Shown one piece after another: positions 52,517 to 64,000 of a stretch of DNA of 64,000 bases. This stretch comes from Wyeomyia smithii (lineage: Eukaryota > Arthropoda > Insecta > Diptera > Culicidae). The DNA is taken from assembly GCF_029784165.1 (NCBI RefSeq), contig NC_073696.1:249669971-249733970 (forward strand), given 5' to 3'. The translations under genes and the position numbers were made by a program. Each line of letters opens with the position of its first letter. Position 1 is the stretch's first letter. The notes below the pieces were generated by a model that saw only the letters and a program-made list of their open reading frames with translations, ran no database searches and had not been told where the DNA came from.

Positions 52517-53760
52517 TTGATCAATAATAATGAAAGTACATTTACATTTTACATTTCCAGCCCCCAAGGAAATTTGTTTTCAGTATACGTCTGATTGGTC
52601 CTACATATGTGTGTTTGAGCACTAGACATAAGACAACGCATAGTTGTCTTATGCAAGTAGTAAGCCGAACTGATCATAACAATTATGCCTATAACGACTG
52701 TTCACTGACATCCCTTTTTCATGAACATCGAACAGCTGACCACCTTTCGACGCGACGTAATGTTTGTGATGATTCCGGACTGCCAGTATATCTCGTATAT
52801 ATATATCATATCAGTATGGTTTTAATAAATACATATTCTGCCATCAAGGAACCAATCACCCCCGATTGAAAATGAAAAAAGTATTTTATTTGCAATCAAA
52901 ATTACTGGAGATGATTGCATAATCATTAAAAATGCGAATATCGTTTTTCAAGATCGGCAAGAGTTTTGTACTATCAAACTGGACCAAATGATTTTTTTCG
53001 ATAAGTTTGTGTTTTCAACATGGCTTGCATCCGCTTTCAAAAAAGTAAATATTTGAGTTTATCTCTCACGAAGCTTTTTTCCTCTGTGTGGACTCATCAC
53101 TGCGACCAGAGACATTTTGATCTTTTGCGATGTTCTCACGAAGCTTACAGATTACGGTAAAATTTCAAGCGAAGACTGTAAAATCATAATTTGCAAATTG
53201 TATGATGGAGAAAAATAATGTACCGGGCAGCTTTTTTCAAAACTTATAACAAAAAAACTTGTAACAAAAAGTTAGGAGAGTTCAGAAAGTATTGAAAAAC
53301 AATCGTAAATTTCAAACAGCGCGAAGTGATTCATTCAGTTCTCAATAATCTTCGTTTTTTTTTGAATGATGTCTCACGTATTCTCATTTCTTAGTATTCT
53401 GTTGATTGCATTTTTGTTCGTTGTTAAGAAATTTATTTTATCAAATCTACTCTGATTAAATATAAACTCGAAGCTGTTTCCTTATCAATAACAATTTTTT
53501 TAAAAGGAAACTGAAATAAGATGAAGCATAATGTTGATGAACATATGAGAAAATTAAGTGCTCAATAAATATTACCATTAGCTAATCATAGGATCATTCA
53601 GGCATGATTAAAACAGCAATGAAAGAAGTTAAATGCAAATGAACGTTAAGAAGACGAAAACTAATCTCCACGAAAACAAAAATTACATTATTGATGAGAG
53701 AGTTTGAAGATGTTGTTACTGCAAAGTCTGACTTGGTATAGAACCATTTTAAATTGTTTG

Positions 53761-53913
53761 TACAGTTGAATCGCCATCTCAAGGGACCGTCGATATAAGG
53801 AAATGTCGCAATGAATAATTGCAATGAATGTAAAGCAGAAAGCACCATTGATAATGTCGCTATAGAGAGATTTTTCGCTATATAAGTTGTCGTAATAGAG
53901 GGATTCGACTGTA
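53761..53913. mobile_element. 149-bp MITE with TA duplication
   Basis: The body, 53763-53911, has ends cagttgaatcgcc and gggattcgactg (imperfectly inverted) between TA dinucleotides. The interior repeats 'gtcgatata', 'gtcgctatagaga' and 'gctatataagttgtcgtaat'. It is typical of small pogo/Tc1-mobilised MITEs. Confidence 0.75.
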
Positions 53914-55789
53914 TTTAATAGTGAATTTTTGTTTGCGTGAGTTTCATCCCAAATTCAAATGGAAATTCTGGAAAGAGGTTTGAACCACAAGATGAATGAA
54001 ATTTAAAAATAAGCATTCGTACATTAAACGCACACTATTGGGCACTTCTTCACCTGCTCCTAGCAATGGCAATTGTTGTAGCTCTAAATTGTTCGCCATA
54101 AATGTTCCATTCATTTAGCCCGGCAGAACAGACGAAACAGAAAACCCCCAACAAGCGTAGAATTCACCAATTCTTTTGATCTCTAACCTTACTCGGGGAG
54201 TGCTGGCAAAAAGCTGTGGAATGCTAATCGTACCGAACTATGGTTTACCAGTTTACGGTTATGTTTATGAATGTTTCGGAAATAATTTACCAGGCACTTG
54301 AACCCTACGCTCAGGTGAAGCCCCACAACCACAATGAGCCGGAATTGAGTTCCCCGCGCTTGCCGGATTCCAGGTGGAAAATGCTCCAACACTTATTGCC
54401 TACTGAACTTTATCGGCTGGGGGTTGCTAATTCGAGTCAAACTCGAGTTGGTTGATTTAAATTCGAAAATCGCAAGAGCAATTTCGTATCTTGAGTAGGT
54501 TTAAATAAACAGTGAAATATTTCCGGTAAATGTGAAACAGTCGAGAATTGATGTGGCAAAACTAAACTCCTGCTTTGCGAACCGGATTATGTGCGTAAGG
54601 CCCATCTCAAAAAAGCACAGTTGTCCGGCTGTCCGGAACCGAACGTTTCGGATCCTGAAAAGGGTCAAAATGTGTGATATTTACGGTACTTTTACGTTTT
54701 CTTATCGAAGTCAGCCTTCGGTTTCTTTGTTCTTGAAGGCAGGTTATTGCGTGGTTGGAGAGGAAAAGGTTGTGAAGAATTGACGACTAACCCACCTGCG
54801 TGCAGACCGACTCTCTCGTTTTCAGGTTCCAGGCTCCAGGTTCGTTTGTGAGTAGAAAATGTCAGTCCAAATATGGCATGACTGTTCCGAGCACGTCGCA
54901 TAGGAGGATAGTCGGAGCTAGTCTGTTGGTTGGGTGGAGAATAGGAAGCCAAATAGGTACGAAAACGTGGCAATAATACGTGGGATTAAATCGAACAGAG
55001 CAGGGGACAGTATTGAAGTTTGTGTTGTTCTTAAAATTACGAATCTCCGTCTCATGTTTGTTTTGTAAAGGGGCCTTTGAGCAGAACACTGTAATAAATG
55101 GTAACGTTATTATTTTTTCTATCAACAATGGTTCGGCTTGTAACTTTGCGTTCACTATGAGTAGAATAAATTAATGACAAGTACTCAAGCCAAAAGCACA
55201 AACAACGCGTGCATGTCAAAAACCGTTTCTCATTGAACTGTAACATCCAACATGATAAACCTCGCATGTAAATTAAAAATATGTGCTAAAAAGCTTCGGT
55301 CTTGCTATTTCAAAAATTGCATGCAGCAACTTCCGGAGGAACTGTGTTACTCGGGCAAAATGATTTATTATCTAACTGGAACCGATGAAAAATGCCTTGA
55401 GACGATTCGCCAAAAGCAACGAAAAATTACTCGAGCTTTTTTGATAAAAGAAAATGTTTGGAAAGAGCTTCATTATCAGTTTTTCTTCATCCAACATAAC
55501 CAATAATTTAAACTTTGGTTTCATGGATTTTAACTATACTTTATAGACACACACAAATTCCCGGCAAATCTTTACAATTTTTGAACGAAATAAACTATAA
55601 AATCGAAGAACATATTTTCGAGAATATAAATAAAACTTTTGCCAAAATCTCAAAACGACTGCACTTTAATAGAAATTTTGTTCAATAATCCACATTTAGT
55701 ATCACGTTGTTTCAAAATCTACTTCTGAATTCAATTTGATCAATTAGTAAGTCAAATGAGATTCAATCGGTAACAAAACCATAAAACAG
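53914..55789. other. Intergenic region, no recognised feature
   Basis: Several frames of 60-97 codons occur on both strands, but none has motifs, plausible splice context or repeat homology that I can support. Confidence 0.4.
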
Positions 55790-58690
55790 CAGGATTTAAA
55801 ATAATAATGATAATAACATAAATATAAACAATAATAAACAAATGGAAAAAGGTAAAAAAACAACAAAATTAAAAGTTAATCAATAAAAACAAACCGAAAC
55901 GGAGAGCAAGATAAAATAAATAAATTGTGAACATGATGAAGAAGAAGATCGAACAGGTAGAATACGGAGGAAACTGAAAGAAAGCGGTTAGGATAACAAA
56001 CGTTTTTTTTTTCACTTTAGAATAAATCGAAAAATGATATAAAAATATAAAACAATGAAATGAAAAAAAATATAAAGGAACAAAAAAATCGATAAAATAA
56101 GAAGGTCAACCATATAAAGTATAAGCAAATGTGGACAAATAACAAAGACAGGTCGAAAATAAAAACAAGGTATAAAATAAAGAAGAAACGAAAAAGTGAG
56201 GATAAAATAGAAGCAAAAATAAAATAGAAGTTGTCAAGCAAGAAAACTGTCAAATTAGGTATGGAATAAAAAGTTAAGCATAGAACAACGACCAATGACA
56301 CAAGATCAGTAACATCACAAAAAAACAACAAAAGTAAAATACACATAAAAACGGCCTGAAAACGAACGAATAAAAACTAATAAAATCAGAAATAAGACAT
56401 TAAAATATTAAATGATTTATAGAAAAAAAAAGTAAAATAAAAATTCGGATTAGACTGAAAAGAGTATGGCAAAAATAGATAACAAGCAGAATAGGAGGAA
56501 AATTGGCATAAAAGAAAAAAAAGCGAACCGAAAACAATTATATCAAAATAATTTTGAAACATGGAGGAAACAAGAAAAAGATGACAAAGGTAAAGCGGTA
56601 CAATTAAAGTATTAAAAATTGTTGAAATTCTGAGAAGAACGAGATAAAACGTGGAAACTGAGTTAAATAAAGCAGAAATGAAAAGGAAAAAAACGGTTAA
56701 GAAATCGAGCATAAAACTACAGCTGTTGGAAAATATATTAGTAAGGTAAGATGGAATTAACATGAAGAAAATAGTGACTCAAATTTGCATAAGAAAGAAA
56801 AAATAAAAATAAACAAATAAAATACGAAACATGTGTTGTTAGAAAGCATAAAACAAATAATAAATCTTCAATGAAACTAGAATAGAGTTATAACAAAGCC
56901 AAGCAAGAAAAAGTAGAAAAAATACGATAAAGTTAGGTAAAAGTTGAAAAAGAAGACAGAATATTAAAGGGAGAAACCGGAAAATTTGAGAAAACGAGGT
57001 AGAACTAGTACAAAATTAAAATAGAGAAAAGAGAGACGGGACGAAAAATATAATTGAATAGACAGTAAACCGAAAAAATAGCGGCTTTAATACAATAGTG
57101 GTTTTTTAGAGAGAAAACTGTGAAATTAAGCATAAAACAACGACCAACGACCCGAGGCTAAAACACAGATACAAACGGTCTGCAAAAGAACGGAAAACAA
57201 AGAATGAAATATAAGCAATAAAATTAGAAGCTGGATATTTAAAAGTTAAACGAAATTATAATACGGCAATAGTTTTAAAACATGAAGAAAACGAATAAAA
57301 TGCGATAAATCATGAAATAAAAGCATGGAAATTCGATGAGATAGTGAGCAGAACGAGATGAAACATGAAAATTGAACAAAAATAAATACTGGTGTGAACG
57401 ATATTGAAAAAATGAAGAAATGCAGCATAAAGTTAGAGATGGTAACAGAGAAAATAGTGAGGCAGAATTGAATCAACAATAGGAAAATAGTGAAATAATA
57501 GAAATAAAAAAGTATGAAAAGCCTAAAAAAATTATTAAACTACGAAATATGTGTTGCAAGAAAGCCTGAAACAAGAAAAATATATTAGCAAAACTAGAGT
57601 ACAATTATAATAAAATCAAACAAAAAGAAGAAGTAGAAATTCGAAAAAGTGAGATAAAAATTGAAAAGGAAGAGATAAAATAAAAAGGAGAAAACTAGGT
57701 ACGGTGAGTGAAAATTTGACGAGAAAGAAAATCAAAGAAATAAAAAATAAATGAATAAATAAAGACGGGATAAGAAAATATGTCTAAATGGAGGGTAAGC
57801 AGAAAAAAAAAATAAAAATAACAAGAAACAAGAAAACGTAAGGCGAAACAGAGCATGCTTTTATATTTACCCAAAAGTAAAAAAAAAAACAAGATATAGA
57901 AGCATTAGAAATAATAAGTCAATAAAAGTGGAGGATTGCTGAAACAGTAGTGGAATAATGGAAATCTAGGGATTTAACAGAAAAAAAACATCGAAACAGG
58001 AGGAGTAAAAGAATTAGTAGGAGACAAAGAAAACATGAGAAAAAACATCGACTGAAAAAGAAGTATGAAAATAGAAAAATTAAATAGTGAAAAAAGAAAG
58101 CCAAAGGAAAGAAAACCGCGTGCACATAAAAACTAATGAAAAAAATAAAAAAGAATCGTGAGATAAATCATATTAGAAATAACTGGGAGACAAAACAAGA
58201 AAAAAGAAGCAGGAAATTTAGGTTGAACAAACATATAATATAATAAACAATTGTACGAATAAAACTCTATAAGTTTTAATTGGGAGAGATTTTGAATGAC
58301 AGAAAAATATAACAATGAACAAAGAGTAGATCTGAAACTTATGAAAAACAAAGAAAAAGTGAGTTACTACCAACGGAAACTGAGAGACAACTTCAGGAAA
58401 ATAAATACAAAATAACAATAAAACAATGTTAATGCTATAAAAACCAAAACGAAACAACAAAACATGCGAGGGAAGAATGTGAACAAGAATTAAATAGGAG
58501 CTGTAAAGACAGATATAAAGCAAACTTTGAAAATAAAGATGACACAAGAGACAGAAGTACAGAAAAATATTGATAAAATGAATGAAAAATAATAGAGATA
58601 AACTTAATGCGACTCGTGGTTCAAGTCACAAACCAAGGAATGAATCAACAACAAAACTAGAAGTAAGTTATGACAAAACAGAGAAAAAGC
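55790..58690. repeat. 2.9-kb A-rich, strand-asymmetric tract
   Basis: The plus strand is dominated by A with G next and very little T or C, in words such as aaaataga, agaaaa, aaacga and gaataaa. Diverged direct repeats are visible: 'cataaaacaacgaccaa' occurs near 56280 and 57135; 'tgtgttg..agaaagc' near 56832 and 57550. Minus-strand frames here are Phe/Leu/Ser-rich artefacts. Similar shorter tracts lie in intron 3. Confidence 0.75.
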
Positions 58691-58699
58691 AAAAAATGA

Positions 58700-58862
58700 A
58701 ACTATGTTCGGATACAATATCCGGATATCCGGATATCCGACTATCCGAAAATCCGGATATCCTGTCGGATAATATCCGGATATCCGGTTGACCCGGATTT
58801 TGGATATTAGTCGGATATCCGAGGTCGGATATTCGGATATTTTAATCCGGATAGTCCCAGCA
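58700..58862. repeat. ggatatccggat repeat, possible hAT end
   Basis: About a dozen copies of atccggatat in alternating orientations, ending in atccggatagtcccagcacta. Read on the minus strand, the edge TAGTGCTGGGACTATCCGG followed by matching subterminal repeats mirrors the architecture of the hAT end at 9329-9546. The partner end is not in view. Confidence 0.5.
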
Positions 58863-59397
58863 CTAATGTAGACTTGGAATCAATTTAACCGATCGAGATG
58901 AACATTTGTGTGTAGGGATTTTTGGGGTCGGGGAAGGTTCTTATGATAGTTCGAGACCCCTTCCTCCACTGCACACTGGGCCAGAAATGGAATCTAGCGG
59001 AACGAAATTAAAAGCGCTCTCAGGGTTTGACCAATCGGTTTCCGATCTTCTACAAAGTTTCTTGGTATAGTTGGGGCTTCATTTTGCATGTTTGAATTAG
59101 TTCGGAATTTAACCGCAAAGGTGGTGTTGCGATGCTAACTTCTTTCCCTTACGCGCTAGAGCTTTGCGGCATTCGACAAAGTTGTAGATCTCTAAATTCC
59201 ATGAAACTTTACAGAACATACAAGTTTTCTAACTTTTCAAGTTTCAGAGATCTACGAGTTTTTTATAAATTTTGTCTGAAATCACGTTATATTGTGATAA
59301 TTTTATGAGTTCACTCGAATTAATTTCTTACAAATTTTATCTCGATTGAAATTGAATAATTACGTCGTTTTCTTCCGAGTACAGAAGTTTTTGAAGT

Positions 59398-60649
59398 ACT
59401 TAATCGAAAATATTACACAAGGATTTCGATAGTGAAAATGCGGTTGGTTGTGCGATGTTTTCTATCCCTCCAAATTTCGCGTTCGCAATTCAATCTTCTT
59501 CTGTGTGTTATGTTCAAAATAGAAGTGGGTGTATGAGTGGTGATCTATTCGCAAACTGGCCGCGTTGGGCGTGTTGTGTAGTTAGTGATAGTGATTGAAT
59601 TAAAGTGTGCAAATTGCAACAATCGAGCATTCAAAAACATTCGACATGGCTGAATGTGAACATGTCTGGAGTGTAAGCAGGATATCGCTAGTCCGATCAT
59701 CGAAACAGCACGTGGAGACCGCTTTACTTCGATTCGACACGGCCAGCACGGCCATGCGAATGAAAGCAGGAAGAAAGAGACAAAACTTGCAAAGTATTCC
59801 TGAATATTCTTTTGTATCATTAGATGGTCGTGCGATGAATTTGCGAGAGCGACAATGACAGCAGTCCGGCAACATAGCTTGCGTTGACATAAAGTTCCTT
59901 GTGGGATTTCCAATAGGTTTTTGTTTGTTAACTTGTTGCCTTGGTGCTGGTAAAGGTTGATGGACGTGATGCACAAATGATTGTTTCAATTTTGTTGTAT
60001 TGTAGGTGCTCATGTTTACGACACAAGTATCATAAGGTTTGCTGCCAAACGCGTTTTGTGCTGTTATCTTGCTTGATTTTTCTAGCTTTTGAGCAGATGT
60101 TTCATATGGACATTTTTATTATTGATTGGGATCGTAATTGATTATGACTAGTTTGGCAAGAATGTCAAAAATTTAGGTTATATTTTGGTACACATGTATA
60201 TGGTAAGATTTATATTGGACAATGATATGTCGTGTATTTCTATATATTTATTTCATCCATTTTATTTAAGCACAACATAACGGACACTTTCCATACATTG
60301 AACAAAACTAGATAATTTTTTCATATACCGCCATACAAACATCATTTCATAATATTATTATATACGGGTCGATTTTTTTGATACGGAAATAACATCAAAT
60401 AAATCGAAAGTCTGAACACAATAGCAGAGTCCCAATGACTCTACTATTGTTTTCGGGCGGGGCTTGCCGACGGGAAAAGGATTTCGGAATGCGCTGCAAG
60501 TACTCAGTCATTCTGTCATGGATCTTTGGGAAATCGGAAGAGCTAACACCTTCTTGATCCCGAAACAAAGAAAGTTGCAGAAATAAAATTATACTGCAGC
60601 TGTCTTTGTTTCACATCATCACTGCCAGACAGTGGGAGAGAGAAAGGTT

Positions 60650-60715
<66 letters not shown>

Positions 60716-60734
60716 AATTGAAAATATTACACAA
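59398..60734 (+). mobile_element. 1.29-kb insertion with 23-bp duplication and (CA)n tail
   Basis: The insert is 59421-60711, between direct repeats of 23 bp with one mismatch (acttaatcgaaaatattaca at 59398 and acttaattgaaaatattaca at 60712; both continue caa). The second copy of the foldback arm shows the uninterrupted sequence. It ends in a (CA)n run at 60651-60713, which could be a microsatellite-type 3' tail. Long duplications suggest a retroelement, but I recognise no protein in it. Confidence 0.65.
60651..60713. repeat. (CA)n microsatellite
   Basis: A pure CA dinucleotide run of about 62 bp at the right end of the insertion. Confidence 0.95.
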
Positions 60735-61471
60735 AATTTGAAAAAATACATTATTTTGTGAAGTAGATATCTCAGCGGGTAGCAAGTATTAGCAAACCAT
60801 GATTTTTTCTAAAAATTGTCCATCAAAAAATCTTCATTTTCTGAAATTTTGAAAGAAGTGTTTTTTGGTGTTTTTGTGATATTTAAGTTTGAATATAACC
60901 ATAGGTTTCATATAAAAATACAATTACTATGTATTTATTGCATGCAATACACGGTCCAGTACTTTGATACTCTATCCAACCTATGTGCAGTCTACTGCAG
61001 AGCTCTAGCGTGTAAGAATAAAAAGTTGGTGTCGAAGCGCCATCTCTGCGGCCAAATCGCGAACTAAACTGAGCGTCAAGTTGAAGTTCTCATTACACTG
61101 AGAAACTTTCATAACCTTGGTTTCATAACCTATGGTTATATTCAAACTGAAATATCACAGAAACACCAAAAAACACTTCTTTCAAAATTTCAGAAAATGA
61201 ATATTTTTTAATGGACAATTTAAAAAAAATCATGGTTTGCTAGTACTTGCTACCGGCTGAGTTATCTACTTCACAAAATTATGTATTTTTTTCAAATTTT
61301 GTGTAATATTTTCAATTGAGTACTTCAAAAACTTCTGTACTCGGAAGAAAACGACGTAATTATTCAATTTCTATCGAGAAAAAATTTGTAAAAATTAATT
61401 CGAGTGAACTCATAAAATTACCACAATATAACGTGAAATTCAGACAAAATATATAAAAACTCGTATTTTGA

Positions 61472-61970
61472 TGGGTTTATCGGCTTAATCAGTCCGTGTA
61501 TGCTAGCAAAAACGATTTGTTTTTTTTTCCCTATTCCGACAGTTTCGGTGACTTTATTTCACCTTTTTCAAGGAGTCTGAAAATATACATTGTGTGTTGT
61601 TTTCCTCTTTCGTTACTGGTTTATGTTTTATGTCTGTGTTAGCTTACTTACAGAAAGGATAATCGTTCTATTGTTAAGTGTGTTGGTGTCCAACATCGGT
61701 TGTCTGGTGTGTATTACAAATGGCGTCCCACTTTGGCTATATGTAAAAGGTATTGTTCGCTTAAAACAGATTTGTAACTTTCCTCTATAAACTGTACTTA
61801 CTGCATGTGTACCTATTTTTGTGTGCTACACTGTATAAGCTTCTAAAGCTTTTTCTAGCACTTACTTTTTTCAAGCACTTTTATGGCAATTTCACTTTAA
61901 TCGGGTAATAAATATTCTAAGCTGTTGGTTTTGCGTCTTCCTCTGTAGTCTACTAATTCTTGACGGCTTG
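61472..61970. other. AT-rich stretch, perhaps 3' part of the Penelope-like element
   Basis: No motif recognised. It lies just beyond the stop of the GIY-YIG frame on the minus strand and may include the element's 3'UTR. Confidence 0.35.
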
Positions 61971-62480
61971 CTAAGGGTGTGTTTGAGAGATTGTACAGCT
62001 TTGAGTTGTGGTGGTAGTGGATTGGCTGTCATGGTTGTCTGTTTTGTTTTGGTTGATGTTCTTTATCGAGTGTATAATACCAGCGTATATGGTGTTCAAT
62101 CCCTCAGTGTCTGTGCGTTTGTTTATGCTATTTCCTGTGTTGGCAATATGGCAAATTTCTAAAAACGGGAGTGCTTGTGGTTTGTTGTGTCTGTCTATAA
62201 TTTTTGTTTGTTGAAAATCAAACCGGTGATTCTGTGTGATACTGTGATGCATTAGTGCTGTTTTTTCCTTAAGTGCACTAATTTGGGTATCTGTTTCGTT
62301 GTAACCTTGTTGCAGTAGTTTGTCCCAGGTGTTATAGTGCGTCCGGTGTCCACTAATTCTAGTTTTAAGCATGTTTGTTGTCATTCCCACGTAGCAGGCG
62401 CTGCAGTCTTTGCACGGTATGTTGTAGATGACGTTGCTCTGGTGTTCATGTGGAATGGGGTCTTTAACATTTGTGAACAA
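61971..62480 (-). pseudogene. Penelope-like GIY-YIG endonuclease domain
   Basis: The frame reads SNVIYNIPCKDCSACYVGMT (the 'GIY' part appears as VIYNIPC, the 'YIG' part as CYVGMT, with the CxxC insert characteristic of Penelope), then a conserved Arg in LKTRISGHR, and the metal-binding Glu in LPFLEICHI near the end. It would nick target DNA. It follows the reverse transcriptase frame, which ends with a stop at 62495, so this copy is probably not translated as a fusion. Confidence 0.85.
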
Positions 62481-62494
62481 CTGTTTAACTGTTT

Positions 62495-63574
62495 TTATGT
62501 TGCGGTGTGCAAGTCGTATGTGTTTGTAATCGTTTTTAGGTGCTTGTCGATTCGGTTCGACAGGTGTGGTATGTATGGTATCGAACGGTAAGTATATTCC
62601 AGGTTTTCACTAGGTGTTTCTTGCGGTGCCGTGATGTTTTCCTGCATTCGGCTTATTAATCTGTTTATTAGTGCTTTCGGGTAGTTGTTTAGTCTCAATT
62701 GTTTGTGAATGATGCGAGCCTTATCATCGTTCTGTAGATTAGTGGATAGCTTGTCAACTCGTCTGATGAAATTTTTAGCCATGTTAATTTTGTGATGGAG
62801 CGAGTGGAACGAAAAGTAGTCTAAAAATCTGCCACTGGCGATTGGTTTCATATACCATTCTGTTTTAATGCTTTGATTTTCTTGTCTTATCAGTGTCATG
62901 TCTAAAAACGGTAGTCGTCTATTGTTTTCCATTTCGTAGGTGAATTGAATATGTTCGTTGTAACTGTTGAAAGTCTCTAATACATGGTTTAGTTGATTCG
63001 CGGGCAGTGCTAGTAGAAGATCATCTACATATTTTTTCAGGAATGGGGGCTTGAATGTTAGTAATGGTATAACTGTGTCCAAAAGTGTTTCCATTACTAA
63101 ATCTGCTAGTGTGGGCGAGATGGGATTCCCCATTGCAGTGCCAAAGATCTGTTGGAAATGTTGTCCGTTGTATTTACAGTAGCTTGATTCTATGCAGAAT
63201 TCAACTATTTCGATAAACAAATCTAGGTTTATGTTCGTATAAACTTTGATTTTCTCCCATTGTTTTATTATGTTGTGTGTAACTAATGTTTTGGGAATCG
63301 ATGTGAATAGCGATGTAACGTCGAGGGAAATTAGGATGTAATCAGGTGGCAATGTAACTGTGTTAATAAAATCGCAAAATGTAAATGAATCCTTTATGTT
63401 GTATCGGCTCTCGATGGAGTTTTGTATGATTTTTCCTATAAATTTCGAAAGGTTGTAAGCGGGAGCAGTCATGTTTGGCACTACTGGCCTTAGTGGTAGA
63501 TTGGGTTTGTGCGCTTTGGGCTGTCCGTATATTCTGGGGCATATGGCATTATATGTAGTTAGTCTTGTTGCGGT
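62495..63574 (-). pseudogene. Penelope-like reverse transcriptase domain
   Basis: In the minus frame: ICPRIYGQPKAHKPNLPLRP (start of the Penelope reverse transcriptase core), LISLDVTSLFTSIP (motif A), FGTAMGNPISPTLADLVME (motif B), KKYVDDLLLALP (catalytic YVDD, bases 63031-63020) and LPFLDMTLIRQ (motif D region). Penelope reverse transcriptases are telomerase-like. The N-terminal part upstream of ICPRIYG is missing. A stop after 62495 separates it from the endonuclease. Confidence 0.88.
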
Positions 63575-64000
63575 CAAAACATTAGTTACACACAACATAA
63601 TAAAACAATGGGAGAAAATCAAAGTTTATACGAACATAAACCTAGATTTGTTTATCGAAATAGTTGAATTCTGCATAGAATCAAGCTACTGTAAATACAA
63701 CGGACAACATTTCCAACAGATCTTTGGCACTGCAATGGGGAATCCCATCTCGCCCACACTAGCAGATTTAGTAATGGAAACACTTTTGGACACAGTTATA
63801 CCATTACTAACATTCAAGCCCCCATTCCTGAAAAAATATGTAGATGATCTTCTACTAGCACTGCCCGCGAATCAACTAAACCATGTATTAGAGACTTTCA
63901 ACAGTTACAACGAACATATTCAATTCACCTACGAAATGGAAAACAATAGACGACTACCGTTTTTAGACATGACACTGATAAGACAAGAAAATCAAAGCAT
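63575..64000 (+). mobile_element. Inverted partial copy of the Penelope-like reverse transcriptase
   Basis: The sequence equals the reverse complement of 62868-63293 with no length difference (426 bp each), and every stretch compared was identical. It covers from NIIKQWEKIK through motif B and YVDD to LIRQENQSI and is cut by the window end. It starts 281 bp after its partner, so the pair could form a large hairpin. Confidence 0.92.

Larger units (their letters stand above)
59251..61471. mobile_element. Second foldback element, interrupted
   Basis: The left arm is 59251-59420 continuing at 60735-60910; the right arm is about 61108-61471. Paired examples are cgtcgttttcttccgagtac (59372) with gtactcggaagaaaacgacg (near 61338), and gaaagaagtgttttttggtg (60852) with caccaaaaaacacttctttc (near 61161). 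The arms are about 345-365 bp each, with a spacer of about 195 bp. No transposase and no clear duplication. The left arm is split by a 1.29-kb insertion. Confidence 0.8.
61971..63574 (-). mobile_element. Penelope-like retroelement, 5'-truncated
   Basis: A minus-strand reverse transcriptase followed by a GIY-YIG endonuclease, the diagnostic order of endonuclease-bearing Penelope-like elements. Its 5' side ends at about 63574, where an inverted copy of part of the same element begins. One frameshift or stop separates the two domains near 62490. The 3' boundary is not seen. Confidence 0.88.

Noticed and set aside
55790..58690. Phe/Leu-rich minus-strand frames that look like multi-pass membrane proteins
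   Set aside because: They are translations of the A-rich tract; there is no conserved motif and composition explains them.
59545..60013. Overlapping minus-strand frames of 137-143 codons and a plus-strand frame at 59607-59858
   Set aside because: Both strands are open here with no recognisable domain; they lie in a 1.29-kb insertion of unknown type, so I cannot support a gene.

Overview
The window looks like a piece of a large, transposon-rich dipteran genome, most likely an aedine or culicine mosquito. The evidence is the mix of repeats: I-clade, RTE and Penelope-like retroelements, BEL/Pao, hAT, pogo-like, mariner and foldback elements, tRNA-derived SINEs and many TA-flanked MITEs. There is also one insect-type host gene with small exons and a huge intron. 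Base composition is AT-rich, with splice sites and polyadenylation signals. Nothing prokaryotic or viral-episomal is present.

Host gene. The only convincing host gene is a six-exon, plus-strand NRF-6-like ('nose resistant to fluoxetine') membrane acyltransferase, 718 codons. Exons: 22473-22734, 22876-23110, 23172-23336, 39238-39532, 39590-40688 and 40745-40845. All junctions are GT/AG and phase-compatible. Exons 1-3 encode a signal peptide and the Cys-rich NRF domain; exons 4-6 encode the multipass acyltransferase-3 domain. Intron 3 is 15.9 kb and full of repeats. These include a pogo-like element, palindromic MITEs, a SINE, A-rich tracts and a complete BEL/Pao retrotransposon whose 371-bp LTRs differ at two positions. 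That element's 3' LTR ends 95 bp before exon 4.

Left part (1-22 kb). After a (CT)n microsatellite lies a 7.85-kb hAT transposon (1695-9546) with a perfect 8-bp target duplication and a C-terminal transposase remnant. A full-length 5.7-kb minus-strand I-clade LINE (3084-8811) with a perfect 10-bp target duplication is inserted inside it. Then follow a decayed RTE-like LINE (about 10.24-13.57 kb, itself hit by a 131-bp insertion), a dead mariner (13.68-14.6 kb), a foldback element with about 515-bp arms interrupted by a SINE (15.33-17.23 kb), two tandem-repeat arrays (17.25-18.54 kb) and two MITEs.

Right part (41-64 kb). A second, decayed copy of the same I-clade LINE (43.57-49.4 kb) is interrupted in its 5'UTR by a 1.86-kb hAT-type element. 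That element is itself interrupted by a 466-bp MITE with a TAA duplication. Then come a roughly 180-bp tandem repeat (50.57-51.54 kb), a possible Helitron 3' end, a TA-flanked MITE, a 2.9-kb strand-asymmetric A-rich tract, a (GGATATCC)-rich repeat, a second foldback interrupted by a 1.29-kb insertion, and a Penelope-like element lying head to head with an inverted partial copy running off the window.

I found no CRISPR array, operon, rRNA or functional tRNA. Nothing here convinces me as a wholly new biological system. The most informative signals are the nested insertions, readable because their target duplications survive, and the young sense-oriented LTR element directly upstream of an exon.
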